A stretch of 45,926 bases of DNA, taken from assembly GCA_004297545.1 (NCBI GenBank), contig SCTB01000033.1, positions 1 through 45,926 of the forward strand, given 5' to 3'. The position numbers were made by a program, and so were the translations under genes. Below, in pieces: positions 29,958 through 39,700 of the stretch. This DNA is from Alphaproteobacteria bacterium. GTDB taxonomy: Bacteria; Pseudomonadota; Alphaproteobacteria; Micavibrionales; UBA2020. The notes below the pieces were generated by a model, which did not search any database, was not told the origin of the DNA, and saw only the letters and a program-made list of their open reading frames with translations. Within the stretch, counting starts at the first letter, position 1, and each line of letters starts with the position of its first letter.

Positions 29958-31414
29958 CCTTCCACACTGCCGCCGGTTTTGTCGTCGAGGTCGAAGTTGC
30001 GCTCGATAAGCGCGATGACGCGCTGGGCCGGCACGTCGCGGCGATAGACGATATTCGGCCCGTGCTGCTCGAGCATGACCGCCCAGATGCCGGGCTCGAT
30101 CTCGCGCAGACCGTCCGACGTATTCTTGCCGCATTGGTGACTGCCGCATTCAAAGGGCCGCTGGGAACGCACCGGGATTTTATCCGGAGCATCCTCTTTG
30201 AGCGGGCAATGAAAATGCACGATGTTGTCCAGCTCGGGATGATCCTTGAAAATAATCCGCTGGCTCTGCCCACCGACCGACGGCTTGCCGCCATAAGCGA
30301 TAACCTCATCATCGCCCACGGGCTTGATGACGACCATGCCGTTTTTGTGCAGGTCATTGAAATTCGACCAGCGGCGGGAGGTGACGATTTTACCGTCATC
30401 GCCGCGCGCCGCGAAATGCCCTGCCGTCACCGCGCCGCGGACAGTCTGCACGGGCTTGTAGGCGCCGCGCCTGATGCAGTGCTCCACGACTTCAACGAGG
30501 CTCTGGGAAATATGCTTTTTATCCCACGGAAGCCCTTTGGAACCTTCCACAACGGCAGACCGCGTAAACGTCGCCTGCGAGCGCAGCAGCGCCATTTCGA
30601 CCAGCCCCTCGAGCGCTTCGACGCGCTCATCCGTCACGTGATAACGCGCCTCTTCCGGCGTCACAATCATGTTCATGCGCGTGACCACATCGTTAACCAG
30701 CACAAGGTTGATATGCGAGCCCTTCATGAGTTTCAGGCCCGCGACATACATTTCGTCTTCCGTCGCTCCGGTCGTCGTCTTGAAGGCGACCAGGAAAATG
30801 TCTTTTCTCTCCTTCCGGATGGTCGCGACGATTTTTTCGGCAGGCGTCAGGTTCATGACCTGCGCTCCAGCGCGGGATTTCAGGCGCTGGGCCTTGCGCG
30901 CCGGCGTAACATCTCCTACCTGACCGGTAAAATCGCAGATGGCGGGATTCCAGAAGACGATTTTCGTGTTTTTGTTGGCGACGATTTCAGAAGCCAGCCG
31001 CGCCATATCGTCATTCGTCTCGTATTCCGACGACGGATCCGCCATGCGCGTCAGCGTCAGGCGCACGCCCTGCCCGCCGCGGCTGCAGATGCCCGCGATC
31101 TCGCGCGCCGTCGAGCCATAGGCGGGAGCCGCCAGCGCCAGGTGATTGCGCACATGAACGATGGTCCCGCCGCCCACGACATGGATGGCGGCTTTCTCGT
31201 TCGCACGCTGGGTGATTTTGCCGGTGCCGATTTTCTCGAGCCTGTCCGCTTCCGCCATGATGCGGGCGGTGAGCGGGCGCTGACCGTTCTCCAGCTTCTT
31301 ATAGGTATCGCGCTTGATATTCAGCTGCGCCGCCGCCTCGTCCCGGCCCCAGCCCATACGGTTGCGCCATGCGCGCAGTGCGGAAGCGGTGAGTTGTTTT
31401 TGGACCTTGGCCAT
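29954..31414 (-). CDS. XRE-type HTH / CoaB-like / class II aldolase-like fusion protein
   Basis: 486 residues in three parts. About 8-60 is an XRE helix-turn-helix (LRAWRNRMGWGRDEAAAQLN, TYKKLENGQRPLT). About 75-275 is a domain like phosphopantothenate-cysteine ligase CoaB (VVGGGTIVHVRNHLALAAP, then KLMKGSHINLVLVNDV). About 280-475 is a class II aldolase-like domain (AGHFAARGDDGKIVTS) with a zinc triad H400, H402 and H451. The catalytic Glu that normally follows the PS motif is replaced (PSVGG, G381), so aldolase chemistry is doubtful. ATG 31414 is chosen because AGGAG lies 8 nt upstream. Two palindromes just upstream suggest autoregulation. Possibly a metabolite-sensing regulator; this is inference. 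Confidence 0.8.
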   Translation of the reverse strand: MAKVQKQLTASALRAWRNRMGWGRDEAAAQLNIKRDTYKKLENGQRPLTARIMAEADRLEKIGTGKITQRANEKAAIHVVGGGTIVHVRNHLALAAPAYGSTAREIAGICSRGGQGVRLTLTRMADPSSEYETNDDMARLASEIVANKNTKIVFWNPAICDFTGQVGDVTPARKAQRLKSRAGAQVMNLTPAEKIVATIRKERKDIFLVAFKTTTGATEDEMYVAGLKLMKGSHINLVLVNDVVTRMNMIVTPEEARYHVTDERVEALEGLVEMALLRSQATFTRSAVVEGSKGLPWDKKHISQSLVEVVEHCIRRGAYKPVQTVRGAVTAGHFAARGDDGKIVTSRRWSNFNDLHKNGMVVIKPVGDDEVIAYGGKPSVGGQSQRIIFKDHPELDNIVHFHCPLKEDAPDKIPVRSQRPFECGSHQCGKNTSDGLREIEPGIWAVMLEQHGPNIVYRRDVPAQRVIALIERNFDLDDKTGGSVEG

Positions 31415-31429
31415 GCGAATCTCCTGAAT

Positions 31430-31460
31430 GAGTATTTTATACCCGGGTATTAAATACCCG
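31430..31460 (-). promoter_or_regulatory. Two palindromic operator-like sites before the XRE fusion gene
   Basis: Minus strand reads CGGGTATTTAATACCCG (31460-31444) immediately followed, sharing the CG, by CGGGTATAAAATACTC (31445-31430). The first is a near-perfect palindrome, the second a degenerate repeat of it. They sit 15-45 nt before the start codon and contain TAATAC/TATAAA, so they would overlap the -10 region. The most economical ligand is the gene's own HTH domain. Confidence 0.65.
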
Positions 31461-31500
31461 TTCTGGGAGACGCGCAAGTGTTATAAATTTTGCATAATAT

Positions 31501-33660
31501 TTATTTCACGGTGTAACTGATTTGTGGTGCTTCATATAGGGTTTGAGCATCCTCTCTTACACGTGCTGATAGCGTGTAATGCCCCCTTTTTACCGGCCAT
31601 AGATAGCGCTCCTTTGACGTCGCAATGGGGGTTCCATTGAGTATCCACTCCACTTTCTGCGTGGATTTAAGGCCATTCATGGTGAACGGGAGCTTCTGCA
31701 TATCCATGGGTATACGCGGGTCGACAGCCATCTGCAGCCCGTCCGTCGGCCTGACGATTTCGAACTTCTGCTCCCCGTCTGCGCGCGTTCCACCAGGTTC
31801 CGTACCGGGTATAAACAGCTCCGAGCGCATATAACAGCGCGCTGCATCCTGCGGATCTTCGATGCAGATATCCTTCTGTACAAGCTTTGGTGACCGCCAC
31901 AGCGGCCTCGATGCCACGTTTTTACTGAGCTCGTTAAAGATGCTACGGAGCGCCAGCGCCGGGCCCGTCGAACCCGTCACGCCGTCGGTTGGCGCGCGGT
32001 CGAGGTTGCCCATCCAGATACCGACGACATACTTGTGATTATAACCGGCCGTCCAGGCGTCGCGGTAATCGGTGGAAGTCCCGGTCTTCACCGCCGTCTG
32101 CACCGGCAGGTTGAGCACGCTGCTGTTGCCGAATTCCAGCCGCCGCGCCCAGGCATCGGAAAGGATATTGCCGATAAGAGAAGCCGACTCCTCTGAATAA
32201 ACCCTGCGTTGCATAACAGGCGCCGGATCATCCGACAGGAAACGTAAAGGCCGGTAGACACCGCGGTTAGCAAGCGCCGTGAAGCCCTGCACAAGCTCCA
32301 ACAGCGTCACCTCGCCGTTGCCTAGCGCAAGGCCCTCGTCATAAATCTCCGCACCACGATCAAGGCTTTCGAAACCAAGGCGGTGCAGCGTGTCGAGGTA
32401 TTTCGCCGTGCCGACATGATGAATGGTCAAAAGCGCCGGAATGTTCAGAGAATTGGCCAGCGCCTCGCGCAGCGTGATGCGGCCGTAGTAAATGTTGCTG
32501 TAGTTCTTGAAATTATGCATGCCCGTGCCGATGGCTTCGGACAGCTGCGCATCATCGATAATGGTGGCGGGGCTCCAGCCCGCATCAAGCGCCAGCGCGT
32601 AAAGAAGCGGCTTTTGCGCCGAGCCCGGCTGGCGCGGCACCGTCACGGCATCGATGCGGCTGCCCGGGGCGCCGGGATTATCTGCGTTGGCGACAACCCA
32701 GGCGAGGATTTCCCCGGTCGTATGATCGACCACAATGGCACCGGCATTATGCAGGTTCTTGCGCGAGAGGGCTCGCACGCGGTCGTCGACAATCTTTTGC
32801 ACGCGCGCCTGCAAGTCTGCATCCAGCGTGGAATGGATTCCGCCGCCGCCCGCCTGCGCATGGCTGCGCGCATAGGCGGCAAAGTGTTCGGCATTCACCG
32901 GTGGCGATGGCTGCCCGAGCTCGAAAGGCTGCGATTTTATCTGCGTCGCGTCTTCAGCGTCCAGTATCCCGCGCTGCGTCAGCGCGTCCGCCAACCTCCC
33001 CATGGCGCCGGCGATTTTCTTGTCTCCCCGGTAGAGGTCGTAACTCGACGGGGCGCGCGCGAGAACGGCAAGCGCCAGCATTTCCTTGCGGCTCAGCGTC
33101 GAAAGATCGCGCCCGAAGTAATAGCGCGCCGCCTGCACCACGCCGCGGCGGTTGGAGGCATAGGGCACCTGGCTCAGGTAGAATTCAAGAATATCGGACT
33201 TGGTATAGTCGCGCTCCAGCAGCATCGCCTCGATGCCTTCGACCCACTTCGACCACAGGCTGCGCGGGCGCGGGTTGACCATGCGCACGACCTGTTCGCT
33301 GATCGTGGAGGCGCCGCGCACGGTATGGCCGGATTTCCAGTTCTGCAGCAGCGCGCTGCCCCGCGCCTGCCAGTCCACGCCGGCATGGTCGAAAAACCGC
33401 TTGTCTTCCGAAACGATAAAGGCTTGCTGCAGGAACTCCGGCACGTTATACAGCGGCACGCTGTCATAGACGTTCCAGCGGTTCTGGTAGGAAACCGTCA
33501 GCGGCTTTCCATTCCGGTCGGTAATCTGCAGCGTCTGCGCATCAGACTGTATGGCGCGCAGGGATGACTGCAGCGGCGTGACGGCGGCATAGGTGGCAAG
33601 AGAGAAGGCGAAAACAACCGCCGTCGCTGCGAGCGCCAGGTATTTTATTTTAAACCGCAT
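31501..33660 (-). CDS. pbpC: Penicillin-binding protein 1C (peptidoglycan glycosyltransferase/transpeptidase)
   Basis: 719 residues. One N-terminal membrane anchor (7-27). A glycosyltransferase domain carries the catalytic motif EDKRFFDHAGVD (E85) and GASTISEQ. The transpeptidase domain has SxxK at S347-K350 (PGSAQKP), SLN (404-406) and KTGT (525-528). A C-terminal BiPBP-C domain (about 630-719) is typical of PBP1C. ATG 33660 is preferred; the longer frame to 33729 is translated palindromic repeat (PAFAGVTG). It lies downstream of the alpha-2-macroglobulin gene in the same direction, a pairing widely conserved in bacteria and thought to protect or repair the envelope. Confidence 0.93.
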   Translation of the reverse strand: MRFKIKYLALAATAVVFAFSLATYAAVTPLQSSLRAIQSDAQTLQITDRNGKPLTVSYQNRWNVYDSVPLYNVPEFLQQAFIVSEDKRFFDHAGVDWQARGSALLQNWKSGHTVRGASTISEQVVRMVNPRPRSLWSKWVEGIEAMLLERDYTKSDILEFYLSQVPYASNRRGVVQAARYYFGRDLSTLSRKEMLALAVLARAPSSYDLYRGDKKIAGAMGRLADALTQRGILDAEDATQIKSQPFELGQPSPPVNAEHFAAYARSHAQAGGGGIHSTLDADLQARVQKIVDDRVRALSRKNLHNAGAIVVDHTTGEILAWVVANADNPGAPGSRIDAVTVPRQPGSAQKPLLYALALDAGWSPATIIDDAQLSEAIGTGMHNFKNYSNIYYGRITLREALANSLNIPALLTIHHVGTAKYLDTLHRLGFESLDRGAEIYDEGLALGNGEVTLLELVQGFTALANRGVYRPLRFLSDDPAPVMQRRVYSEESASLIGNILSDAWARRLEFGNSSVLNLPVQTAVKTGTSTDYRDAWTAGYNHKYVVGIWMGNLDRAPTDGVTGSTGPALALRSIFNELSKNVASRPLWRSPKLVQKDICIEDPQDAARCYMRSELFIPGTEPGGTRADGEQKFEIVRPTDGLQMAVDPRIPMDMQKLPFTMNGLKSTQKVEWILNGTPIATSKERYLWPVKRGHYTLSARVREDAQTLYEAPQISYTVK

Positions 33661-33676
33661 CGTCAACCAACCCGTA

Positions 33677-33768
33677 ACCCCGGCGAAAGCCGGGGTCTCC
33701 AAACTCTCCACGTAAACGGTGGATACCATTTCCGCCGAAAGACGTCAGACCCCGGCTTCCGCCGGGGT
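33677..33768. repeat. Pair of inverted palindromic repeat units between A2M and pbpC
   Basis: Two 20-bp hairpins, ACCCCGGC-GAAA-GCCGGGGT (33677-33696) and ACCCCGGC-TTCC-GCCGGGGT (33749-33768), are embedded in longer units that are reverse complements of each other (TAACCCCGGC on the outside, GGGGTCT on the inside). REP-like; a related hairpin is at 45003-45022. In the transcript they could stabilise or attenuate between the two genes. Confidence 0.8.
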
Positions 33769-33775
33769 TACATCA

Positions 33776-36700
33776 TCACTCTTCATTATCTTTCGGCGCT
33801 TCGTCCTTCGGCGACTCCGGTGCAGCCTCAGGCGTCTTGTCTGTCTTCTCCGGTTCCTTCTTCTCCGGCTCCGGCGCCGCTTCAGCCTTCTCCGCGACGC
33901 TCAGTTCGCCCGTTACGTCCTTGCCGTAAACGTCGGGGTCGTACATTTCCTCCGCCAGCGTCGGCATGACGGTGAAGGTGCCTTCCGCAATCGCCTGCGC
34001 CGTATAGCTTAAGTGATAATTGCCGGGCGGCAGGTAGTCGGAATAGAACCGCACGCTGTCATGCCGCAGTTCCTGGTGATAGAAGCTCCAGCGGGACACG
34101 TTATAGCCGCGCCAGTCGCTGAACTTGAAGAACCAGGAACCGCCAGCCGCCTCGAAATCGCCCTTGTCCACATCGACCTGCGACGATGTCGCCAGTTCGC
34201 GGTTCACCGGCTCCAGCCCGCCGGGCACCGGGTCGTTCACCGCCACGAAATTGCGCGCGGCGGGCAATGACAGGAACAGGTCCACGCGCACAAGGTCGCC
34301 GCGGTTAATTTTGTCCTTGTTCTGCAGGATCACCCATTTGCCGTCTTTCTCGACGCTGTATTCGCGGTGCAGCTCGATGCCGGAATTGACGGGCTTGCTG
34401 AAATCCGAGCGCGGCGCATAGCGTAGGCGCGTCGAATAATAGAGCCTGCCCTCGCCACGCCGGTCGATCTCAACGGTGCCCTTGGTGCCGACATCTTCGG
34501 CCTGTATCGGTCGGTCGAAGGTGACCTGCTTGTCGCGCAGGTCGACGAAAGTCGCATCGCCGAAACGCACGTCATTCAGCGCCGTTGTCACCTGCATATG
34601 CGGCTTCACGTTCTCATAAATCTTGCTGTAATCAACCAGCGCGTTCATGCAGAACATGTTTTCCTGCGTGTTTTCCCAATGATCGCGATTCTTGCGGGTC
34701 TGGGTAATCGTGCGCACGAGCTTGAACGGCACGTCGCCGACCAGTTCTTCGCCTTCTTTCTTCTCGCCGTATTCGACGAAAGCGTCCAGTATCGCGCAGT
34801 TTTCGCGCAGGGGGCTGGCCAGCAGGCGCAAGTAACTGTCATCGAGCGCCTCGTTGAAGATGAACTTGCCGCCCGTCTGATTGGAATGCGACAAAATATC
34901 ATTCGCCACATCCTTCGCCATGCCGATAGAATCCTTCACGCGCAGCGTCGCCATCAGGAAATGGGTCTTGCCGAACAGGCTCATCTGCGGCAAGTGCGGC
35001 TTGTACCGGTCGAGGTCGGCCTTGGTGATCTTGTCATGCTCGGCCAGCGCCGCCAAAGCGACCGCGCGGATGGTCGAGCTCATGCCCTCGTCGTAGAACG
35101 TCGGCATCACGTTGTTTTTAAGCATGTTCAGCAGATAGCCGTGCAGCTTGTTCTCGACGGTTTCGGGGATTTTGTAACCCGCATGGCGCAGCCAGTTAAA
35201 CGCCAGCGCCGTATAAGCGCTCAGGTACGGGTCGACATAATCATCCTTGGCGAGGAAATAGGTCATGCCGCCGTTGGGTGCCTGGAAGGCGGACGCGATA
35301 TCGAGCGCCGCCTGCGGCTGCTTGTCGGCATCTTTCCAGACAAAGGTTTCGGGCATGTACTGCTTCAGGTTCAGGTAATGCGATGCCATGACGCCCTTGG
35401 TCAGGATTTGCTCCCAGCAGATATAGGGATAGTCGCGCATGTATTTGAACGCGCCCTGCACCGCCCCGATGACGGTGGGCGACAGGACGACGCTGACGCT
35501 GCCGATATCCGGAAAAATATTCTCCGGGAAGGCGATGCTCTCGGTCACTCTCTCTTCAGTCGTCGTGCCGTAATTGGCAGCGGTCTCGAGCGAGCGGAAT
35601 TTGTTGACGGGCATCGTGTGGACCATGCCATCGCCATCCACATCGTCCCAGGCGCGGACTTCAAACTTAAGCTCGCCCTGCGGCTCGTCGCGCGTTTCCG
35701 GCACCGCCATCACATGCACGGGCATATAGACGGTCGTGCGTTTATAGGGCTCAAGCTTCACCGTTTCGGAATAGCTGTCCGGCGTCTTGGCCGTATCGAT
35801 AAGACCGGAAGCCTTGATCGTCACCTGCAGCGTGCGCGACTTGTCGGTGCGGTTCATGACGCTGAAACCGGCCCTGAAGTCGTCGCGCTCCAGCACCTGG
35901 TTCGGCATCACGGCGCGCACCTCGGTCGGACGGTTGACCTTGAAATTCGCCTGGCCCAGGCCGAGACGGTCGGACGGCGTGGCCGCCAGCGCAAGGATGC
36001 GCCACCCCGTCAGGTTGTCCGGCGCCTCGAATTCAACCGAAGCATTGCCGTTCTCATCCGTTTTCAGCGACGGGTTCCAGTAGGAAACGAACTTGAACAG
36101 GTCGCGCATTTTCAGGTCGGAGCCGCCGTCGCCGCCCTGACTGGCGCCTTTCTTCTCGAACTTCTGGCGGCCGATAAGACGGCTCAGCAGGCTGTAGTTG
36201 CGCAGGTCAAGCCCGTCCAGCGTATAGAAACCGTTATAGGGGTCAAAATTCGCAGCGCCTCCGGTGACGAGATCGAACACGGATTCATCCAGCACGGCAA
36301 TCGCAAGCTCAATAGGCTCGCTCTTATCTTTCATGCGCGGCTCGGCATGCAGCGTGACCTTCACCTTGTCGCGCGGACGATAGACATCCTGATCGGCCTT
36401 CGCCTCGACCTTCATTTCCTTGTAAGGGTCCTTGACCGGAACGGTCACATAGCCCATGCGGAACGTCGGCTTGCCCAGATCCACCTGCCCGTCTTCCAGC
36501 GGCTTGTCCACCCGCGGCGAAACGACGAGAACAGAAAGATAGAACCCGGGAAGGTAATCGGCCTTCACGGGGAATTCGATAACCGGCGTGGAGCCATCCA
36601 GCACCTTCACGAATTTGTCGATAATGCCGTAGCGCTCGACGGTGACAAGCGCCTTCGCCCCGGGATAGGGGTTCTTCACAAGGTAACGCGCCGTGTCGCC

Positions 36701-39700
36701 GACATGATATTCGGTTTTTTCCGGCACGATGGGCAGCAGCACGTCGCTTTCGTTGTTCCACAGCACGTATTCGCTGCCCGTCACCCAGAATTCGAGTCCG
36801 GCGGCATGATCACGCCCCTGCGTGTCCTTGATTTTTGCGATGGCGCGATACGACCCCGCCTGATCCGGCGTGAAGCTGCAGGTCAGCGCATCGGCCTCCG
36901 ATGTACCATCGCAGTCGCCGGCGTGTTTCCATTCGCTAGTATAGTTGGTGAGATAGGCGTTACCCGCGCCCTTGACCTTCGCCGCGACCGTTTCCATGCG
37001 CTCGAGGTCGATATGGACCTTGGTATCCTTCGCAGGCGCACCTTTTTCGTCAACAACGATGTATTTCAGGTTGACGGGTTTCTTCGCCTCATAAGCCCAT
37101 TCAGGCGATTTCACGCCGACAAAACGGTCGACGCCGACATAATCGGCCCCGCTCTGCGCCGCCACGTATTTGCCGCGGTCGTCCTGCACGGCGCTTTCGA
37201 CGGTCAGGCGGCCATAGGCGAATTCCTGCTTTTCGATCTTGAATTTGGTGACCAGCTCGCCCTTGGCGTCCAGCGGTTCGACTTTCTGGTATATCTGCTT
37301 GCTGCCGTGCGAATTGTAATCCGGCAGCGTGAAGGTGAAACCGGCCGCGAGCGGGTTCTTCGTGCTGAACACGCGCTCGTCCAGTATCGCGGTCGTGCGC
37401 ACAGAAGCGTCCGTATACGGACCGCCAGAATGAAGTTTCGCGTCCGCCTGTGCTTCCACTTCCTGCTCCGCACGGAACAGGTCGCCGTTCAGCTGGCTGC
37501 TGACATGGAACGGCACCGGGGTAAAATCACTGACCAGCACGCGCAGGGGGTACCAGGTTCCCGTCTTCACGTAACCGCCGGCATCCTCGCTGTATTCGCC
37601 TTCCTCGTCGTCGTTGCTCTCGCCCGGGCCCGCGAAGGCGCCGATAAGGCGGAAGCGGTACCAGCCGACCGGCGCTTCCTTGCCGACCTTGAACTCGCCG
37701 GCATAGGCGCCGAAGTCGTTCAGGACGAGGTTGTCCACCGTCTCCGCCACGTTGTCCATCGGGTCGACGATCTCGAGCTTGTAGCCCGATTTCGGCGCGA
37801 CGGTGAATGTGCGGTCGTCCTGGTTACGGACATAGAATTTATACTGGATGGTATCGCCGGCCCTGTATATCCCCTGCGCCGTCGTACCCCAAGCGTGGAT
37901 ATGCCCGTATTTCTTCTTGTTGTTAGGGTAGATATTTTCATTCGACGCGCGCCAGGTATCGATGACGAAGTCGTTGTTCAGCGGCATGACGGCGATATCC
38001 TCGCCCTTGTCGACGCGCACGAAGAGTTTCGGGTCGCCGTCGTTCCAGCCGCGTTGCAATTCGAGCTGCGGGTCGGCCGTTTCGGTGCCGGGCAATTCGG
38101 CAAGACCATCGCCGTCCGTCGTGGCCGTCCCGAAGATTTCCGTCGGCGCCGTTAGCGACGACAGGGCGTCCTTGTACAGCGTGATTTTGGCGTCTTTCAC
38201 CGGATTGCCGTTCGCCATTTCCGTGACCCAGACGAGCGTCGAGAAGTGGCCGAGCTTCACATGCAACTGGTACGGCGTCACTTGCGCAAACAGGCGGTAT
38301 GCGCCCTCTCCGCCCTTGTCCACAAAGGGCGTGGTATCGAGATGCCCATAGAGCGCGCCGGTCTTGCCATGCAGTGCCTCGCGCACGCCGAAAGGTACGG
38401 CGTACTGGATATCCTGCACCTTGTTCAGCGGCGTTTCCTGCTTTTCGTCTTCCTTGACGCCTTCCGACGTCACCGTGCGGTAGTTGAAACTGAATTTGTC
38501 GAGGTTGTTGACGTAGAAGGGAACTTCGCTATCGATCGCCTTCTCCAGCACGGCCTCATGGTGGGCCAGCTCGAAATTCGGCTTGCGGTGATCGGTCGCG
38601 AAGGTCATCGTGACCGGCTTCATCAGCTTTCGGGCGAATTCGTCCTCGAGGTCGGTTTCGGGCATGTCGGTGAACTTGGACTTTATCCAGTCCCAGACGC
38701 CCCGATCCGCATCCTTCAGCGTCACCTTGTATTCCTGCGCGGCCTTCAATCCGAAGGGCAGGTTGATGTCATAGGTGCGGCCCTTGGTATGGGGGCTGTT
38801 AAGATGCGAATACTCCTCCCCGAAATCTCCCCAGACGTCGTCCTGCGCCTTCGCGCTGCCGAGCGGCGGGTCGAAGGCGAAATTCTTCTTCACCTGAGAT
38901 CGCTGCACGGGCGCGGAGAAAGCGATGGAGATAGCACCCATCGGGTTACATTTCTTGTCGCCATAGCTCTCGCCCGGTTTCACAAGAACTTCTTCGTCCG
39001 CATTGGTGCGGCAGCGCACGCCGACGATGGCAAGTTCCGGATAGGTATCGAAAGCCACCACGTCACGCTTGACCACGCTCGGTTCCGGCCCGCGGGCGGA
39101 GACAAGACCGGGTTCCAGCTTCATGACCATGCCGGTGTCCAGCGGCAGTTCATGCTCGGGCTCGACAATCCAGATGCGGCGCGCTTCCTCGCCGTAGTTC
39201 ACGACAAGCTGGTCATCGCTCTTGCGCTTTTCCTGCTTGCCGAAATCCAGCCAGCCCTTTTCGCCGGGCACGGGCAGGAAAGACGGCGCTTCGTTATCGT
39301 CATTATCCTTCGTCACGTTGAGATGCGTGATGCTGTCGGCTTTATCCGCCTCGACAAGGTAAATCGATTTCGCAACCGATGTTTTCGTCACCGGCTGGTC
39401 GAAGGTCAGGCGGATGACCGGCATGCCGGGCGAGCGCCAGGTGCGGAACCATGAATATTCGACATCCGCGCGCTTGGTGATGAAGGTTGCGTTATAGGCT
39501 TCCGGTATTGTGGACCCGTCTTCGGCCTTGATGCCGGGGCTGATGGTGATGTCAAACTTCGTGGACCGCTGCAGTTCCGCTTTTTCCGTGAGCTGGCAGG
39601 CGAGCGATGACGTATTAATCCAGCGCCATTCGCAATCGACCTCGGGCTTGATCGTCACAGGGATTTCGCTTTTGTCGCGTTCCATCTTGCCAAGCGGCAC

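Noticed and set aside
33661..33729. Upstream extension of PBP1C
   Set aside because: The extra residues are the translation of a palindromic repeat; ATG 33660 directly opens the membrane anchor.
34598..38155. 1185-codon plus-strand open frame opposite the alpha-2-macroglobulin gene
   Set aside because: It is the shadow of a GC-rich coding strand; the protein is His/Arg/Gln-rich with no domain, while the minus strand has a coherent family match over the whole length.
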